A DNA stretch of 64,000 nucleotides from Vibrio hyugaensis (GCF_002906655.1 NZ_CP025794.1:3224001-3288000); one strand, 5' to 3'; positions 28,321-38,199 are shown, numbered from the stretch's first letter. Numbers and translations: made by a program. The notes: generated by a model not told the origin, from the sequence alone.

Positions 28321-31023
28321 ATGCCTGTAACTAACTTAGCTGAACTAGATGCTCTAGTAGCACGCGTTAAAGCAGCACAAGAAGAATTCGCAACGTTCTC
28401 ACAAGAGAAAGTAGACGCAATCTTCCGCGCAGCTTCTCTTGCAGCTAACCATGCTCGTATCCCACTAGCACAACAAGCAGTTGCTGAATCTGGAATGGGT
28501 ATTGTTGAAGATAAGGTAATCAAAAACCACTTCGCTTCAGAATTTATCTACAACAAATACAAAGATGAAAAAACATGTGGCATCTTGGAAGAAGATGACA
28601 ACCTAGGCACGATGACTATCGCAGAGCCTGTAGGTATCATCTGTGGTATCGTTCCAACAACGAACCCAACTTCTACAGCAATCTTCAAATCTCTAATCTC
28701 TCTAAAAACTCGTAACGGCATTATCTTCTCACCACACCCACGTGCGAAGAACTCAACTAACGATGCTGCGAAACTAGTTCTAGATGCAGCAGTAGCAGCT
28801 GGTGCACCAAAAGACATTATCGGTTGGATCGACCAACCATCTGTAGAGCTTTCTAACGCTCTTATGAAGCACGACGGTATTGCACTTATCCTTGCAACTG
28901 GTGGTCCAGGCATGGTTAAAGCAGCATACTCTTCTGGTAAGCCAGCAATCGGTGTAGGTGCAGGTAACGTTCCTGTAGTTATCGATGAAACAGCTGACAT
29001 CAAACGTGCTGTTGCTTCTATCCTTATGTCTAAAACTTTCGATAACGGCGTAGTATGTGCTTCTGAGCAAGCTGCAATCGTAGTTAGCGAAGTATACGAC
29101 GAAGTGAAAGAGCGTTTCGCTTCTCATAAAGCTCACGTTCTATCTAAAGCTGACGCTGATAAAGTACGTAAAGTGCTTCTTATCGACGGCGCACTAAACG
29201 CGAAAATCGTAGGTCAACCTGCTCCAGCAATCGCTGAAATGGCTGGTGTTAAAGTTCCTGCTGACACTAAAGTGCTTGTAGGTGAAGGTCTAGGCAAAGT
29301 TTCTTACGATGATGAGTTCGCTCACGAGAAACTATCTCCAACTCTAGGTCTATTCCGTGCTGACGACTTCGAAGACGCAGTTGCTCAAGCGGTAACAATG
29401 GTTGAAATCGGTGGTATCGGTCACACATCTGGTCTTTACACTAACCAAGACGTTAACGCAGACCGCATCCGTTACTTCGGTGACAAGATGAAGACTGCAC
29501 GTATCCTTGTAAACATCCCAACTACTCACGGTGGTATCGGTGACCTTTACAACTTCAACGTAGCTCCTTCTTTAACTCTAGGTTGTGGTTCATGGGGTGG
29601 TAACTCTATCTCTGAAAACGTTGGTCCTAAGCACCTTATCAACAAGAAAACTGTAGCTAAGCGAGCTGAAAACATGTTGTGGCACAAACTACCTAAGTCT
29701 ATCTACTTCCGTCGTGGTAGCCTTCCAATCGCAATGAGCGACCTAGAAGGTAAGAAACGCGCATTCCTAGTAACTGACCGTTTCCTATTCAACAACGGTT
29801 ACGCTGACGAAGTAGTTAAACTTCTTAAAGAGCAAGGCATCGAAGTTCAAACATTCTTCGACGTAGAAGCGGATCCAACACTATCTGTTGTTGAGAAAGG
29901 TGCAGAAGCAATGAAGAGCTTCCAACCTGACGTAATCCTAGCTCTAGGAGGTGGTTCACCAATGGATGCTGCGAAGATCATGTGGGTAATGTACGAGCAC
30001 CCAGAAACTCACTTCGAAGAACTAGCAATGCGCTTTATGGACATCCGTAAACGTATCTACAAGTTCCCTAAAATGGGTCAAAAAGCTGAGCTTGTATGTA
30101 TCACTACAACTTCAGGTACGGGTTCTGAAGTTACTCCATTCGCGGTTGTTACAGACGACAAGACTGGTGCTAAGTACCCCCTAGCTGACTACGAAATCAC
30201 GCCAAACATGGCTATCGTTGATGCTAACCTAGTAATGAACATGCCTAAGTCTCTGACAGCATTCGGTGGTTACGATGCAGTAACTCACGCTCTAGAAGCT
30301 TACGTATCTGTTCTTGCGAACGAGTACTCAGACGGTCAGGCTCTACAAGCACTTAAGATGCTTAAAGAATACCTACCTTCAAGCTACGCAAACGGTGCTA
30401 ACGACCCAATCGCTCGTGAGAAAGTACACAACGCGGCAACTATCGCTGGTATCGCGTTTGCGAACGCATTCCTAGGTGTTTGTCACTCAATGGCGCACAA
30501 GATTGGTGCTGAGTTCCACCTACCACACGGTCTTGCTAACGCACTACTTATCTCAAACGTTGTACGTTACAACGCGAACGATAACCCAACTAAGCAGACT
30601 GCATTCTCTCAGTACGACCGTCCACAAGCACGTCGTCGTTACGCTGAAGTTGCTGACCACCTAGGCCTAAGCCAAGCTGGTGACCGTACTGCTCAGAAGA
30701 TTGAACGTCTACTAGCATGGCTAGAAGAGCTGAAAGGTGACCTAGACATCCCACTGTCTATTCAAGCAGCTGGTGTTGCAGAGTCTGATTTCGTTGCGAA
30801 ACTAGATGAGCTAGCGGTTGAAGCGTTCGATGACCAATGTACTGGTGCGAACCCACGTTACCCTCTAATCACAGAGCTAAAAGAAGTGCTAATGGCTTCT
30901 TACTACGGTAAAGCATTCGTTGAAGGCGAAACTTTCGAAGGTACAACTGTTATCAAGAAGAAAGCAGACCAAGTAGCGAAAGAAGCGGCACCAAAAGCTA
31001 AGAAAGAAAAAGCTAACGCATAG
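28321..31023 (+). CDS. adhE: Bifunctional acetaldehyde-CoA/alcohol dehydrogenase AdhE
   Basis: Converts acetyl-CoA to ethanol in two NADH-consuming steps during fermentation. The N-terminal half (about 1-440) is a CoA-acylating aldehyde dehydrogenase with its catalytic Cys in NGVVCASEQ. The C-terminal half (about 450-870) is an iron-dependent alcohol dehydrogenase with GGGSPMDAAKIMW and metal-binding HSMAHKIGAEFHLPHG. The 900-aa length and the Lys/Ala-rich tail are normal. Codon use is strongly biased, as in highly expressed genes. Family members form spirosomes. Confidence 0.98.
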   Translation: MPVTNLAELDALVARVKAAQEEFATFSQEKVDAIFRAASLAANHARIPLAQQAVAESGMGIVEDKVIKNHFASEFIYNKYKDEKTCGILEEDDNLGTMTIAEPVGIICGIVPTTNPTSTAIFKSLISLKTRNGIIFSPHPRAKNSTNDAAKLVLDAAVAAGAPKDIIGWIDQPSVELSNALMKHDGIALILATGGPGMVKAAYSSGKPAIGVGAGNVPVVIDETADIKRAVASILMSKTFDNGVVCASEQAAIVVSEVYDEVKERFASHKAHVLSKADADKVRKVLLIDGALNAKIVGQPAPAIAEMAGVKVPADTKVLVGEGLGKVSYDDEFAHEKLSPTLGLFRADDFEDAVAQAVTMVEIGGIGHTSGLYTNQDVNADRIRYFGDKMKTARILVNIPTTHGGIGDLYNFNVAPSLTLGCGSWGGNSISENVGPKHLINKKTVAKRAENMLWHKLPKSIYFRRGSLPIAMSDLEGKKRAFLVTDRFLFNNGYADEVVKLLKEQGIEVQTFFDVEADPTLSVVEKGAEAMKSFQPDVILALGGGSPMDAAKIMWVMYEHPETHFEELAMRFMDIRKRIYKFPKMGQKAELVCITTTSGTGSEVTPFAVVTDDKTGAKYPLADYEITPNMAIVDANLVMNMPKSLTAFGGYDAVTHALEAYVSVLANEYSDGQALQALKMLKEYLPSSYANGANDPIAREKVHNAATIAGIAFANAFLGVCHSMAHKIGAEFHLPHGLANALLISNVVRYNANDNPTKQTAFSQYDRPQARRRYAEVADHLGLSQAGDRTAQKIERLLAWLEELKGDLDIPLSIQAAGVAESDFVAKLDELAVEAFDDQCTGANPRYPLITELKEVLMASYYGKAFVEGETFEGTTVIKKKADQVAKEAAPKAKKEKANA

Positions 31024-31083
31024 GCAAGACGTTAGTTATGGAATAGGTTTTCGCTAGCACGAAATCTACCATCGGGAAAAAGC

Positions 31084-31115
31084 AAAGCCCCAGTCGAGAG
31101 ACTGGGGCTTTTTTT
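31084..31115 (+). terminator. Terminator of adhE
   Basis: AAAGCCCCAGTC/GACTGGGGCTTT with a GAGA loop and T run. Confidence 0.92.
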
Positions 31116-31173
31116 ATGCTTTTCAAATTATGAGAAGTTCTGTTTGAAGAGGGATTTTTGTTAGAAGGTTTGC

Positions 31174-31857
31174 TCAGACTTCGGTCGTTACGACTCGACC
31201 ACTAAAGTACTCGTTAGCAACGATGTAAGCCGTATTCCTCACTAGCTCGTCTTGAATTTGCGCCCAATGTCGTTCATCCACATCTTCACTCGTATGATTG
31301 ACGGAAGGAATGACTCCACCCACCCGGATGTTGAAAGGGGTCAGTTCTTTTGCCCAGCTGTGGGTAAAACCAGAGACTAATGCCGCCATGCTTTCCACAC
31401 CCGTGAGATCTTCATGATTATCATGAGAAATGACATTGACGATCACGCCTTTCTTTTCTCTGGAGCGAAAGCGCTCTGCGCTCACTTGACCATAGGTATA
31501 AAGAAAGCGAGCCGCAGATGAAAGATGATCGATATAAGTACTCATTGGTTCTGGATCCATCAAACTTGGCATTGGTGAACTGGTCCAACAATTGACGATG
31601 ACATCCGGTGTCGCACCAAGCTGAGATTCTATTTGGTCAAACAATAAGTTGATGGACGTGGTGTTGTCACTGCACACATTGATGGCGTACACCTTATCGG
31701 AAAAGGCGCTAATTTGCTCATAACTGGCTCTCAAGGCCGTTGGATTCTGGTCGCAAAGAACAATCGTTGCCCCTAAGTGGGCAAAGTGACTAGAGCATGT
31801 TCTGCCGAGGATAGTTCCTGCGGAAGTGACGAGAATGATTGATTCTTTAATATCCAT
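31174..31857 (-). CDS. Degenerate short-chain dehydrogenase/reductase-like protein
   Basis: 227 aa with SDR-fold order: beta-strand and cofactor loop, LCDQN, VIVNCW, the late helix and the IRVGGVIPS segment. Both key motifs are altered. The cofactor loop reads TSAGTILG instead of TGxxxGxG, and the position of the catalytic YxxxK is occupied by ESMAALVSG. It is therefore probably not a normal oxidoreductase, but a binding or structural relative. The ATG at 31857 follows TAGGTG; the open frame continues 20 codons upstream without SDR similarity. It is convergent with adhE. Confidence 0.72.
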   Translation of the reverse strand: MDIKESIILVTSAGTILGRTCSSHFAHLGATIVLCDQNPTALRASYEQISAFSDKVYAINVCSDNTTSINLLFDQIESQLGATPDVIVNCWTSSPMPSLMDPEPMSTYIDHLSSAARFLYTYGQVSAERFRSREKKGVIVNVISHDNHEDLTGVESMAALVSGFTHSWAKELTPFNIRVGGVIPSVNHTSEDVDERHWAQIQDELVRNTAYIVANEYFSGRVVTTEV

Positions 31858-32051
31858 AGCACCTACACTGTCATTTCTTGTGTTAAACAATACATCAGTG
31901 GTTTGTGCTAACAGCATGGATGAATTTTTATGAGCTCAGTGTGAAAAGCTTCAAACTAACGCTTTTGAGCAGCAACTATTGTTTGGGAATTTGTAAGGCG
32001 TCACATTTCTGACGTGTGCAGAATGCAATCTGTTGGGGTGAACGTGGAGCG

Positions 32052-32555
32052 TTAAGCTTGCGCTTGGATTTGATACTGACGCTGTGCCGTTACTAATTGA
32101 TTGTAAAGCCCTGCGTCAGGAATCAGTGTTTTGTTACGTTCGCCTAAACTACGGCGCTCATGGCCGGAAAGGTTGTGATAAACGTTTTCCGGTAGGTTGA
32201 ACGTGTCTTGAGGCAAATAGGTTAGCGCATCAGGTTTAAGGTAGTGGCTTAGCTTAGCAGACGGTAAACCCGCATCATGAAACTGCTTTGCTTGCTCTGC
32301 AGCTAGATCGTAACTGCTGCTGTCTGAGCGAAGCGCTTGTGGTTGTGATAAACCAAACTGTTTACGAAGGAGGTCATCACTTGTAATGACTTCTTGTACT
32401 TCTTCAACCGGGACTACATCGCAAACATCATTAGAGAACATAGACAGAATCAGCGAGAAATCAGCGCGACGACCTTCGTGTACAGCATGGTTAATACCAT
32501 TGCCGAACTGAAGTTCGTTGATGATTGCTGCTTTGTCTAAAGTATGGATTTGCAT
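32052..32555 (-). CDS. Conserved-type hypothetical protein, 167 aa
   Basis: Not recognised. A soluble, acidic to neutral protein without signal peptide or membrane helix. It begins MQIHTLDKAAIINELQFGNG. The middle has many Asp, Ser and Gln residues, and the C-terminus is Gln-rich. An AGGAACATC stretch precedes the ATG and supports the start. It sits between the degenerate SDR gene and the IS element, on the same strand as both sodB and the SDR gene. Confidence 0.65.
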   Translation of the reverse strand: MQIHTLDKAAIINELQFGNGINHAVHEGRRADFSLILSMFSNDVCDVVPVEEVQEVITSDDLLRKQFGLSQPQALRSDSSSYDLAAEQAKQFHDAGLPSAKLSHYLKPDALTYLPQDTFNLPENVYHNLSGHERRSLGERNKTLIPDAGLYNQLVTAQRQYQIQAQA

Positions 32556-32659
32556 GATGTTCCTCGCTTAATGCACTTTTAACGGCAACGACGGGAAGAA
32601 CTTTAGGAAAAAGAGGGGATTAATTGAAAAAGTAGGTCGGAGAAGCAATAAAAAAGCCC

Positions 32660-32669
32660 GCAGAGATGC
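32660..32669. repeat. Target-site duplication, left copy
   Basis: GCAGAGATGC immediately before the IS left end. The identical 10 bases follow the right end at 34175-34184. Confidence 0.9.
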
Positions 32670-32684
32670 CTGTCTCTTATACAC

Positions 32685-32718
32685 AAATCCCCAAGCTTGT
32701 AGCTTGGGGATTTTTTTT
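32685..32718 (+). terminator. IS-borne read-in terminator
   Basis: AAATCCCCAAGCT/AGCTTGGGGATTT with a TGT loop and eight T, placed between the left IS end and the transposase. It would stop transcripts entering from the left. Confidence 0.85.
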
Positions 32719-32775
32719 GAACTCTTTCACGTGTGTGTGATCTGATCACTTAGTAATCCTTACTGAAACACTAAG

Positions 32776-34155
32776 ATGACACACTCAGACGCTAAACTTT
32801 GGGCACAAGAACAATTTGGACAAGCACAACTTAAAGACCCTCGAAGAACACAACGCCTCATCAGTTTAGCGACTTCCATTGCTAATCAACCAGGAGTCTC
32901 CGTGGCTAAACTTCCTTTTTCTCCCGCCGATATGGAAGGTGCATATCGCTTTATCCGCAATGAAAACATCGATGCAAAAGACATCGCAGAAGCAGGCTTT
33001 CAATCAACTGTATCCCGAGCTAACGAGCATGAGGAATTACTCGCGCTTGAAGATACAACAACGCTCAGTTTTCCGCATCGAAGTATAAAAGATGAACTCG
33101 GGCACACGAATCAAGGCGATAGAATTCGAGCTCTCCACGTACATTCGACGTTACTTTTTGCACCACAAAGTCAGACCATTGTTGGCCTGATAGAGCAGCA
33201 ACGATGGAGCCGAGATATTACTAAGCGTGGGCAAAAGCACCAACACGCGACTCGTCCTTATAAGGAGAAAGAGAGTTACAAATGGGAGCAAGCTTCTCGC
33301 CGTGTCGTTGAACGCCTAGGGGATAAAATGTTAGATGTTATCTCGGTCTGTGACCGAGAAGCTGACCTATTCGAATACTTGACTTATAAACGTCAACATC
33401 AGCAGCGCTTTGTCGTTCGCTCAATGCAAAGTCGCTGCCTAGAAGCTCATCATCAAAAGCTTTACGACTATGCGCAAGCGTTACCAAGCGTCGAGACAAA
33501 AGAGCTTACCATCCCCCAAAAAGGAGGGAGAAAAGCGAGAGATGTAAAGCTTGATGTTAAATATGGTCAGGTGACATTAAAGGCTCCGGCAAACAAAAAA
33601 GAGCACGCAGGCATACCTGTTTATTATGTTGGTTGCCTTGAGCAAGGGACATCAAAAGACAAGTTAGCATGGCACCTCTTGACGTCGGAGCCAATAAACA
33701 ACGTTGAAGACGCTATGAGAATTATCGGTTATTACGAGCGCCGATGGCTGATTGAAGATTTCCATAAAGTCTGGAAAAGTGAAGGGACAGATGTGGAGTC
33801 ACTCAGGCTACAAAGTAAAGATAACTTAGAGAGATTAAGTGTCATCTATGCCTTTGTTGCTACGCGTTTATTGGCGTTACGCTTCATTAAAGAAGTTGAT
33901 GAGCTAACGAAAGAAAGTTGTGAAAAGGTATTGGGCAAAAAAGCTTGGAAGCTACTGTGGTTGAAACTAGAAAGTAAGACATTACCTAAAGAAGTGCCCG
34001 ATATGAGCTGGGCGTACAAAAATCTCGCTAAATTAGGCGGTTGGAAAGATACCAAGAGGACGGGTAGAGCTTCAATAAAGGTGCTTTGGGAAGGATGGTT
34101 TAAACTACAAACCATCCTTGAAGGCTACGAACTCGCAATGTCTCTTGATCACTAG
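32776..34155 (+). CDS. IS4-family transposase
   Basis: 459 aa, cut-and-paste DDE transposase. Asp93 (ALEDTTTLSF), Asp193 (CDREADLFEY) and Glu327 form the catalytic triad. The Y-(2)-R-(3)-E-(6)-K signature is intact: Tyr320, Arg323, Glu327, Lys334. N-terminal DNA-binding residues (WAQEQFGQAQLKDPRRTQRL) match the Tn5/IS50 group. No frameshift or early stop, so the element may be active. The last five codons are part of a perfect hairpin with the right IS end. Confidence 0.96.
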   Translation: MTHSDAKLWAQEQFGQAQLKDPRRTQRLISLATSIANQPGVSVAKLPFSPADMEGAYRFIRNENIDAKDIAEAGFQSTVSRANEHEELLALEDTTTLSFPHRSIKDELGHTNQGDRIRALHVHSTLLFAPQSQTIVGLIEQQRWSRDITKRGQKHQHATRPYKEKESYKWEQASRRVVERLGDKMLDVISVCDREADLFEYLTYKRQHQQRFVVRSMQSRCLEAHHQKLYDYAQALPSVETKELTIPQKGGRKARDVKLDVKYGQVTLKAPANKKEHAGIPVYYVGCLEQGTSKDKLAWHLLTSEPINNVEDAMRIIGYYERRWLIEDFHKVWKSEGTDVESLRLQSKDNLERLSVIYAFVATRLLALRFIKEVDELTKESCEKVLGKKAWKLLWLKLESKTLPKEVPDMSWAYKNLAKLGGWKDTKRTGRASIKVLWEGWFKLQTILEGYELAMSLDH

Positions 34156-34173
34156 ACTTGTGATCAAGAGACA
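34139..34173. repeat. Perfect 14-bp inverted repeat at the right IS end
   Basis: TGTCTCTTGATCAC at 34139-34152 (codons for the transposase C-terminus) is mirrored exactly by 34160-34173 at the IS tip, separated by 7 bases that include the stop codon. Confidence 0.9.
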
Positions 34174-34174
34174 G

Positions 34175-34184
34175 GCAGAGATGC
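34175..34184. repeat. Target-site duplication, right copy
   Basis: GCAGAGATGC, identical to the left copy at 32660-32669. It is followed by GAGCTTTT, the other arm of the interrupted sodB terminator hairpin. Confidence 0.9.
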
Positions 34185-34226
34185 GAGCTTTTAAATATGA
34201 CTAAATTGAACTTAGGGGGAAGTAAA

Positions 34227-34811
34227 TTACTTCGCTAGGTTCTCTGCTACGAAGTCCCAGTTTACAAGAGCCCAGAAGCCGTTCATGTAATCAGGACGTA
34301 CGTTGCGGTAATCGATGTAGTACGCGTGTTCCCAAAGGTCAACAGTTAGAAGTGGAGTAGTACCTTCTTCTGTTAGAGGCGTTGCTGCGTTAGAAGTGTT
34401 AACGATCTCTAGAGAACCGTCAGCTTTCTTAACTAGCCAAGTCCATGAAGAACCGAAGTTGTTGATTGCTGAATCAGTGAACTTCGCTTTGAATTCTTCG
34501 AAAGAGCCGAATGCTGCGTTGATTGCTTCAGCAACTGCGCCAGTTGGTTCGCCGCCTGCGTTTGGAGCTAGACAGTGCCAGTAGAACGTGTGGTTCCAGA
34601 TCTGTGCTGCGTTGTTGAATACGCCACCAGTAGAAGTCTTGATGATTTCTTCTAGTGTTTTGCCTTCGAACTCAGTACCAGGGATAAGACCGTTTAGCTT
34701 AACTACGTAAGTGTTGTGGTGTTTACCGTGGTGGAAATCTAGAGTTTCAGCAGAGATGTGTGGTTCTAGTGCGTCTTTCGCGTAAGGTAGAGCTGGTAGT
34801 TCAAATGCCAT
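34227..34811 (-). CDS. sodB: Superoxide dismutase [Fe]
   Basis: Cytoplasmic iron superoxide dismutase of 194 aa. Metal ligands are His27, His74, Asp158 and His162. The stretch [14 protein letters not shown] with Gln70 is the Fe-type signature, rather than Mn type. The start [20 protein letters not shown] is standard. Its terminator hairpin just downstream was split by the IS, so its transcript probably runs into the IS antisense to the transposase. Confidence 0.97.
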   Translation of the reverse strand: MAFELPALPYAKDALEPHISAETLDFHHGKHHNTYVVKLNGLIPGTEFEGKTLEEIIKTSTGGVFNNAAQIWNHTFYWHCLAPNAGGEPTGAVAEAINAAFGSFEEFKAKFTDSAINNFGSSWTWLVKKADGSLEIVNTSNAATPLTEEGTTPLLTVDLWEHAYYIDYRNVRPDYMNGFWALVNWDFVAENLAK

Positions 34812-35054
34812 TGCTCAATTCTCCATAGATATGAAAGGGTTACCTTTCGATTGCTTCCAGTGTTTTTATTTATATGTAGTCTTTACGACTGACTTGAAAA
34901 GTATTTTAGCAAGTTTTTACTTTATTAAAACCCCGATATGAAAATATTTTTAAGATAAAACCCACAAAGACTTACTAATTATATGGTTTTTATTCTGTGG
35001 TTATTGAGTAAAATGTGGCAATAATTAAAGTTCACATCCATGAATGAGGAAGCG

Positions 35055-35390
35055 ATGGAAACTATCGATAAAATCAAACAGCAGATCTCAGAAAATACAA
35101 TCTTGCTGTACATGAAAGGATCACCGAAACTGCCTAGCTGTGGTTTCTCTTCTCAAGCTGCACAGGCGCTAATGGCTTGTGGCGAGAAGTTCGCTTACGT
35201 AGACATTCTACAAAACCCAGACATCCGTGCTGAGCTACCAAAATACGCTCAATGGCCAACATTCCCACAACTATGGATTGAAGGCGAACTGATCGGTGGT
35301 TGTGACATCATTTTGGAAATGTTCCAGAAAGGTGAGCTTCAGCCTCTTATCAAAGAAGCGGCAGCACGCGTTGAAGGTGACGCTGAGTAA
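35055..35390 (+). CDS. grxD: Monothiol glutaredoxin Grx4
   Basis: Monothiol glutaredoxin that binds and transfers 2Fe-2S clusters with BolA partners. The active-site CGFS has Cys29, preceded by KGSPKLPS, and the glutathione-binding motifs WPTFPQLW and GGCDI are present. I chose the ATG at 35055 because GAGGA lies just before it and it yields the E. coli-like start. An in-frame ATG at 35040 is an alternative. 111 aa. Confidence 0.95.
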   Translation: METIDKIKQQISENTILLYMKGSPKLPSCGFSSQAAQALMACGEKFAYVDILQNPDIRAELPKYAQWPTFPQLWIEGELIGGCDIILEMFQKGELQPLIKEAAARVEGDAE

Positions 35391-35422
35391 TTCGTAAATA
35401 CTCAAATTTGGCGATAGAATAC

Positions 35423-35452
35423 AAAGGAGCCGCATTGGCTCCTTTTTCTTTT
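35423..35452 (+). terminator. Terminator of grxD
   Basis: AAAGGAGCC/GGCTCCTTT with T-rich tail. Confidence 0.85.
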
Positions 35453-35465
35453 TTAGGTTAGTGGA

Positions 35466-36095
35466 ATGAACATAAAGCTTTACTACGTACATGACCCAAT
35501 GTGCAGTTGGTGTTGGGGTTACAAACCAACCATTGAAAAATTGAAACAACAGCTGCCGGGTGTCATTCAGTTTGAGTATGTGGTGGGTGGCCTTGCGCCA
35601 GATACTAATCTGCCGATGCCTCCAGAAATGCAGCAAAAGATCGAACAAATTTGGAAGCAGATCGAGCGTCAGCTTGGTACCAAGTTCAATTATGATTTCT
35701 GGACCTTGTGTACGCCAGTAAGAAGTACATACCAATCATGCCGTGCGGTTATCGCAGCTGGTTTCCAAGATTCTTATGAGCAAATGTTAGAAGCAATTCA
35801 GCATGCGTACTACCTGCGAGCTCTTCCTCCTCACGAAGAAGCAACGCACCTGCAATTGGCAAAAGAGATTGGTTTGAACGTTCAACAGTTCAAAAACGAT
35901 ATGGATGGCGCTTTGTTAGAAGGCGTGTTCCAAGATCAGTTGAGTCTTGCAAAAAGCCTTGGTGTGAACGGGTACCCAAGCTTGGTACTGCAAATCAACG
36001 ATGCTTACTTCCCGATTGAAGTTGATTACCTATCGACTGAGGCGACGCTAAAGCTTATTCGTGAGCGCATCGTTGATAATATGCCTGCTCAATAA
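35466..36095 (+). CDS. DsbA-family (FrnE-like) thioredoxin-fold protein
   Basis: 209 aa, no signal peptide, so cytoplasmic. The N-terminal DPMCSWCWG has a CxxC redox pair (Cys13, Cys16). The cis-proline segment NGYPSLVLQ is near the C-terminus, and a helical insertion lies between, as in DsbA/FrnE-type thiol oxidoreductases. The substrate is unknown. It follows grxD after a terminator. Confidence 0.88.
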   Translation: MNIKLYYVHDPMCSWCWGYKPTIEKLKQQLPGVIQFEYVVGGLAPDTNLPMPPEMQQKIEQIWKQIERQLGTKFNYDFWTLCTPVRSTYQSCRAVIAAGFQDSYEQMLEAIQHAYYLRALPPHEEATHLQLAKEIGLNVQQFKNDMDGALLEGVFQDQLSLAKSLGVNGYPSLVLQINDAYFPIEVDYLSTEATLKLIRERIVDNMPAQ

Positions 36096-36141
36096 TTGAA
36101 TTGAAGCCTCTAAAGCGTTATTCGTAGGTATTCAAATTAAC

Positions 36142-36169
36142 AAAAAGCCGCTCACTCGAGCGGCTTTTT
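36142..36169. terminator. Bidirectional terminator, DsbA-like gene / antiporter gene
   Basis: AAAAAGCCGCT/AGCGGCTTTTT hairpin between convergent genes. Confidence 0.9.
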
Positions 36170-36200
36170 CGTAACGAATTGTATCCATTAAATGATGCGA

Positions 36201-37526
36201 TTACAGCACCATTGCGGCAATCCAACCGAATATGATCAGAGGAATGTTGTAGTGGATAAATGTCGGTACAACGGTTTCCCAAATGTGTTCGTGTTGGCCA
36301 TCCGCATTTAGCCCCGATGTTGGACCTAACGTTGAGTCAGAAGCTGGAGAGCCTGCATCACCTAGCGCAGCAGCAGTACCGACTAATGCGATAGTTGCCA
36401 TTGGCGAGAAGCCGAACGCTAGTGATAGCGGGACATAGATAGTTGCAAGGATTGGAATCGTAGAGAACGATGAACCAATGCCCATAGTGACCAATAGACC
36501 AACGATCAGCATAAGCAGAGCAGCTAGAGGTTTGTTATCACCGATGCTTGTTGATAGCGATTGTACTAGTGTTTCAACGCCGCCAGTTTGCTTCATTACT
36601 GCCGCAAAACCTGCCGCTGCAATCATGATGAAGCCGATCATTGCCATCATGTGTACACCTTTAGTGAACACATCGTGCGTCTCTTTCCATGCGATAACAC
36701 CACCGAAGGTGAATACCATGAAGCCAGCTAGTGCGCCGATGATCATTGAGCCCGTGTATAGCTGTACGCTTAGCGCAGCAAGAATACCCAAGCCAGCAAC
36801 CAGAATGTGTTTCTTATTTAGCTTCTCTTCAGATTCTTGAACAACGGTCAGTTCAGTTTCTTTGTATTCACGAGGTTTACGGTAGCTAAAGAAGATTGCC
36901 GTCAGAAGGCCAAATAGCATACCTGCCCCCGGCAATAGCATTGCGGTAGGTACTTGGCTTGCCACCACATCGGTTAGACCGTTGTCATGCAAGTTCTTTA
37001 GTAGGATATTGTTCAGGAAGATGCCACCAAAGCCGATAGGTAGAATCATATAAGGCGTGATCAAACCGAAGGTAAGCACACAAGCGACCAAACGACGGTC
37101 CAGCTTCAGCTTAGCGAAAACGCCCAAAAGAGGTGGAATCAAAATTGGAATAAAGGCGATGTGTACCGGAATCACGTTTTGAGATGACATGGTGACAAGG
37201 ACAAGCGCAACCAATACTGCGTATTTAAGACCAGTAGTCGACGCAGAGCTTTCTTTGCCATTTAGGCGCTTGATAACGCTTTTAGCAAGTAGGTCAGTAA
37301 TCCCAGAGCGAGAAATAGCAACGGCAAATGTACCGAGCATTGCATAGCTTAATGCGATGGTTGCACCGCCACCGAGTCCGCTTTCAAAGGCAGAAACAGT
37401 ATCGGTAAGACTCATTCCAGCAACAAGGCCACCAACGATGGCACTAAACGTGAGGGCAACCACCACGTTTACGCGCATCAATGCTAACACGAGCATGACG
37501 CACACAGATATAACGACAGGATTCAT
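36201..37526 (-). CDS. Na+/H+ antiporter family protein (NhaC-like superfamily)
   Basis: 441 aa, about 11 hydrophobic segments. Conserved pieces include [56 protein letters not shown] and the end motif [19 protein letters not shown]. This is the Na_H_antiport family that databases also describe as putative amino-acid transporters; the cargo cannot be decided here. Its start lies 28 bases from the end of rnt on the same strand, so it may be co-transcribed with rnt. Confidence 0.88.
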   Translation of the reverse strand: MNPVVISVCVMLVLALMRVNVVVALTFSAIVGGLVAGMSLTDTVSAFESGLGGGATIALSYAMLGTFAVAISRSGITDLLAKSVIKRLNGKESSASTTGLKYAVLVALVLVTMSSQNVIPVHIAFIPILIPPLLGVFAKLKLDRRLVACVLTFGLITPYMILPIGFGGIFLNNILLKNLHDNGLTDVVASQVPTAMLLPGAGMLFGLLTAIFFSYRKPREYKETELTVVQESEEKLNKKHILVAGLGILAALSVQLYTGSMIIGALAGFMVFTFGGVIAWKETHDVFTKGVHMMAMIGFIMIAAAGFAAVMKQTGGVETLVQSLSTSIGDNKPLAALLMLIVGLLVTMGIGSSFSTIPILATIYVPLSLAFGFSPMATIALVGTAAALGDAGSPASDSTLGPTSGLNADGQHEHIWETVVPTFIHYNIPLIIFGWIAAMVL

Positions 37527-37554
37527 ACTTTTCCTAATATGTTGTGTTTATTTA

Positions 37555-38199
37555 TTATTCTTCGCTAACAAGCGGCCAACCGCCTAGGGCCTTCCATTTG
37601 TTCACGATGCCGCAGAATAGCTCTGCAGTTTTTTGTGTATCGTAAAGCGCAGAGTGTGCTTCACGATTGTCAAAGTCCATCCCTGCTGTTTTGCATGCTT
37701 TAGCCAGAACAGTTTGGCCATAAGCAAGTCCACTTAATGTTGCGGTATCAAAAGTGGCAAATGGATGGAAAGGGACTCTTTTTAGTTTGCAGCGTTCGTT
37801 GGCTGCATTAACAAAACTTAAGTCGAAAGCCGCGTTATGCGCCACCATGATTGCACGCGAGCAATCTTCTGCTTTTTGCTCTTTACGGATCAACTTATAA
37901 ATTTCTTTCAGCGCTTCTTGCTCAGAGACAGCACCACGGAGTGGGCTAAAAGGGTCACGAATGCCGTTGAATTCTAGCGCATCTTTTTCTAAATTCGCGC
38001 CTTCAAAAGGTTCGATATGAAAATGAATGGTGGAGGCAGGATGCAAATCGCCGTTTTCATCCATGCTCAACGTTACGGCACAGATTTCTAAAAGTGCATC
38101 AGTTTGAGCATTGAAACCTGCGGTCTCAACGTCAACTACCACTGGAAAATAACCACGAAAACGCTTTTTCAGGGTTAGAGCTTCATTTTCTATTGTCAT
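37555..38199 (-). CDS. rnt: Ribonuclease T
   Basis: 3'-5' exoribonuclease of the DEDDh family that trims tRNA and other stable RNA 3' ends. The protein has 214 aa. The Exo motifs are [11 protein letters not shown] (Asp, Glu), [11 protein letters not shown] (Asp) and [13 protein letters not shown] (His, Asp). It is divergent from motY, an arrangement known from vibrios. Confidence 0.96.
   Translation of the reverse strand: MTIENEALTLKKRFRGYFPVVVDVETAGFNAQTDALLEICAVTLSMDENGDLHPASTIHFHIEPFEGANLEKDALEFNGIRDPFSPLRGAVSEQEALKEIYKLIRKEQKAEDCSRAIMVAHNAAFDLSFVNAANERCKLKRVPFHPFATFDTATLSGLAYGQTVLAKACKTAGMDFDNREAHSALYDTQKTAELFCGIVNKWKALGGWPLVSEE

Larger units (their letters stand above)
32670..34174 (+). 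mobile_element. Complete IS4-family (IS50-like group) insertion sequence, 1505 bp
   Basis: The left end CTGTCTCTTATACACAAAT and the right end (read inward) CTGTCTCTTGATCACAAGT are imperfect terminal inverted repeats closely resembling IS50/Tn5 ends. One full-length DDE transposase fills the interior. A perfect 10-bp target duplication flanks it, indicating recent insertion. The element sits in the loop of a hairpin that was the sodB terminator. An outward-facing hairpin terminator at the left end protects the transposase gene from outside transcription. Confidence 0.95.
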
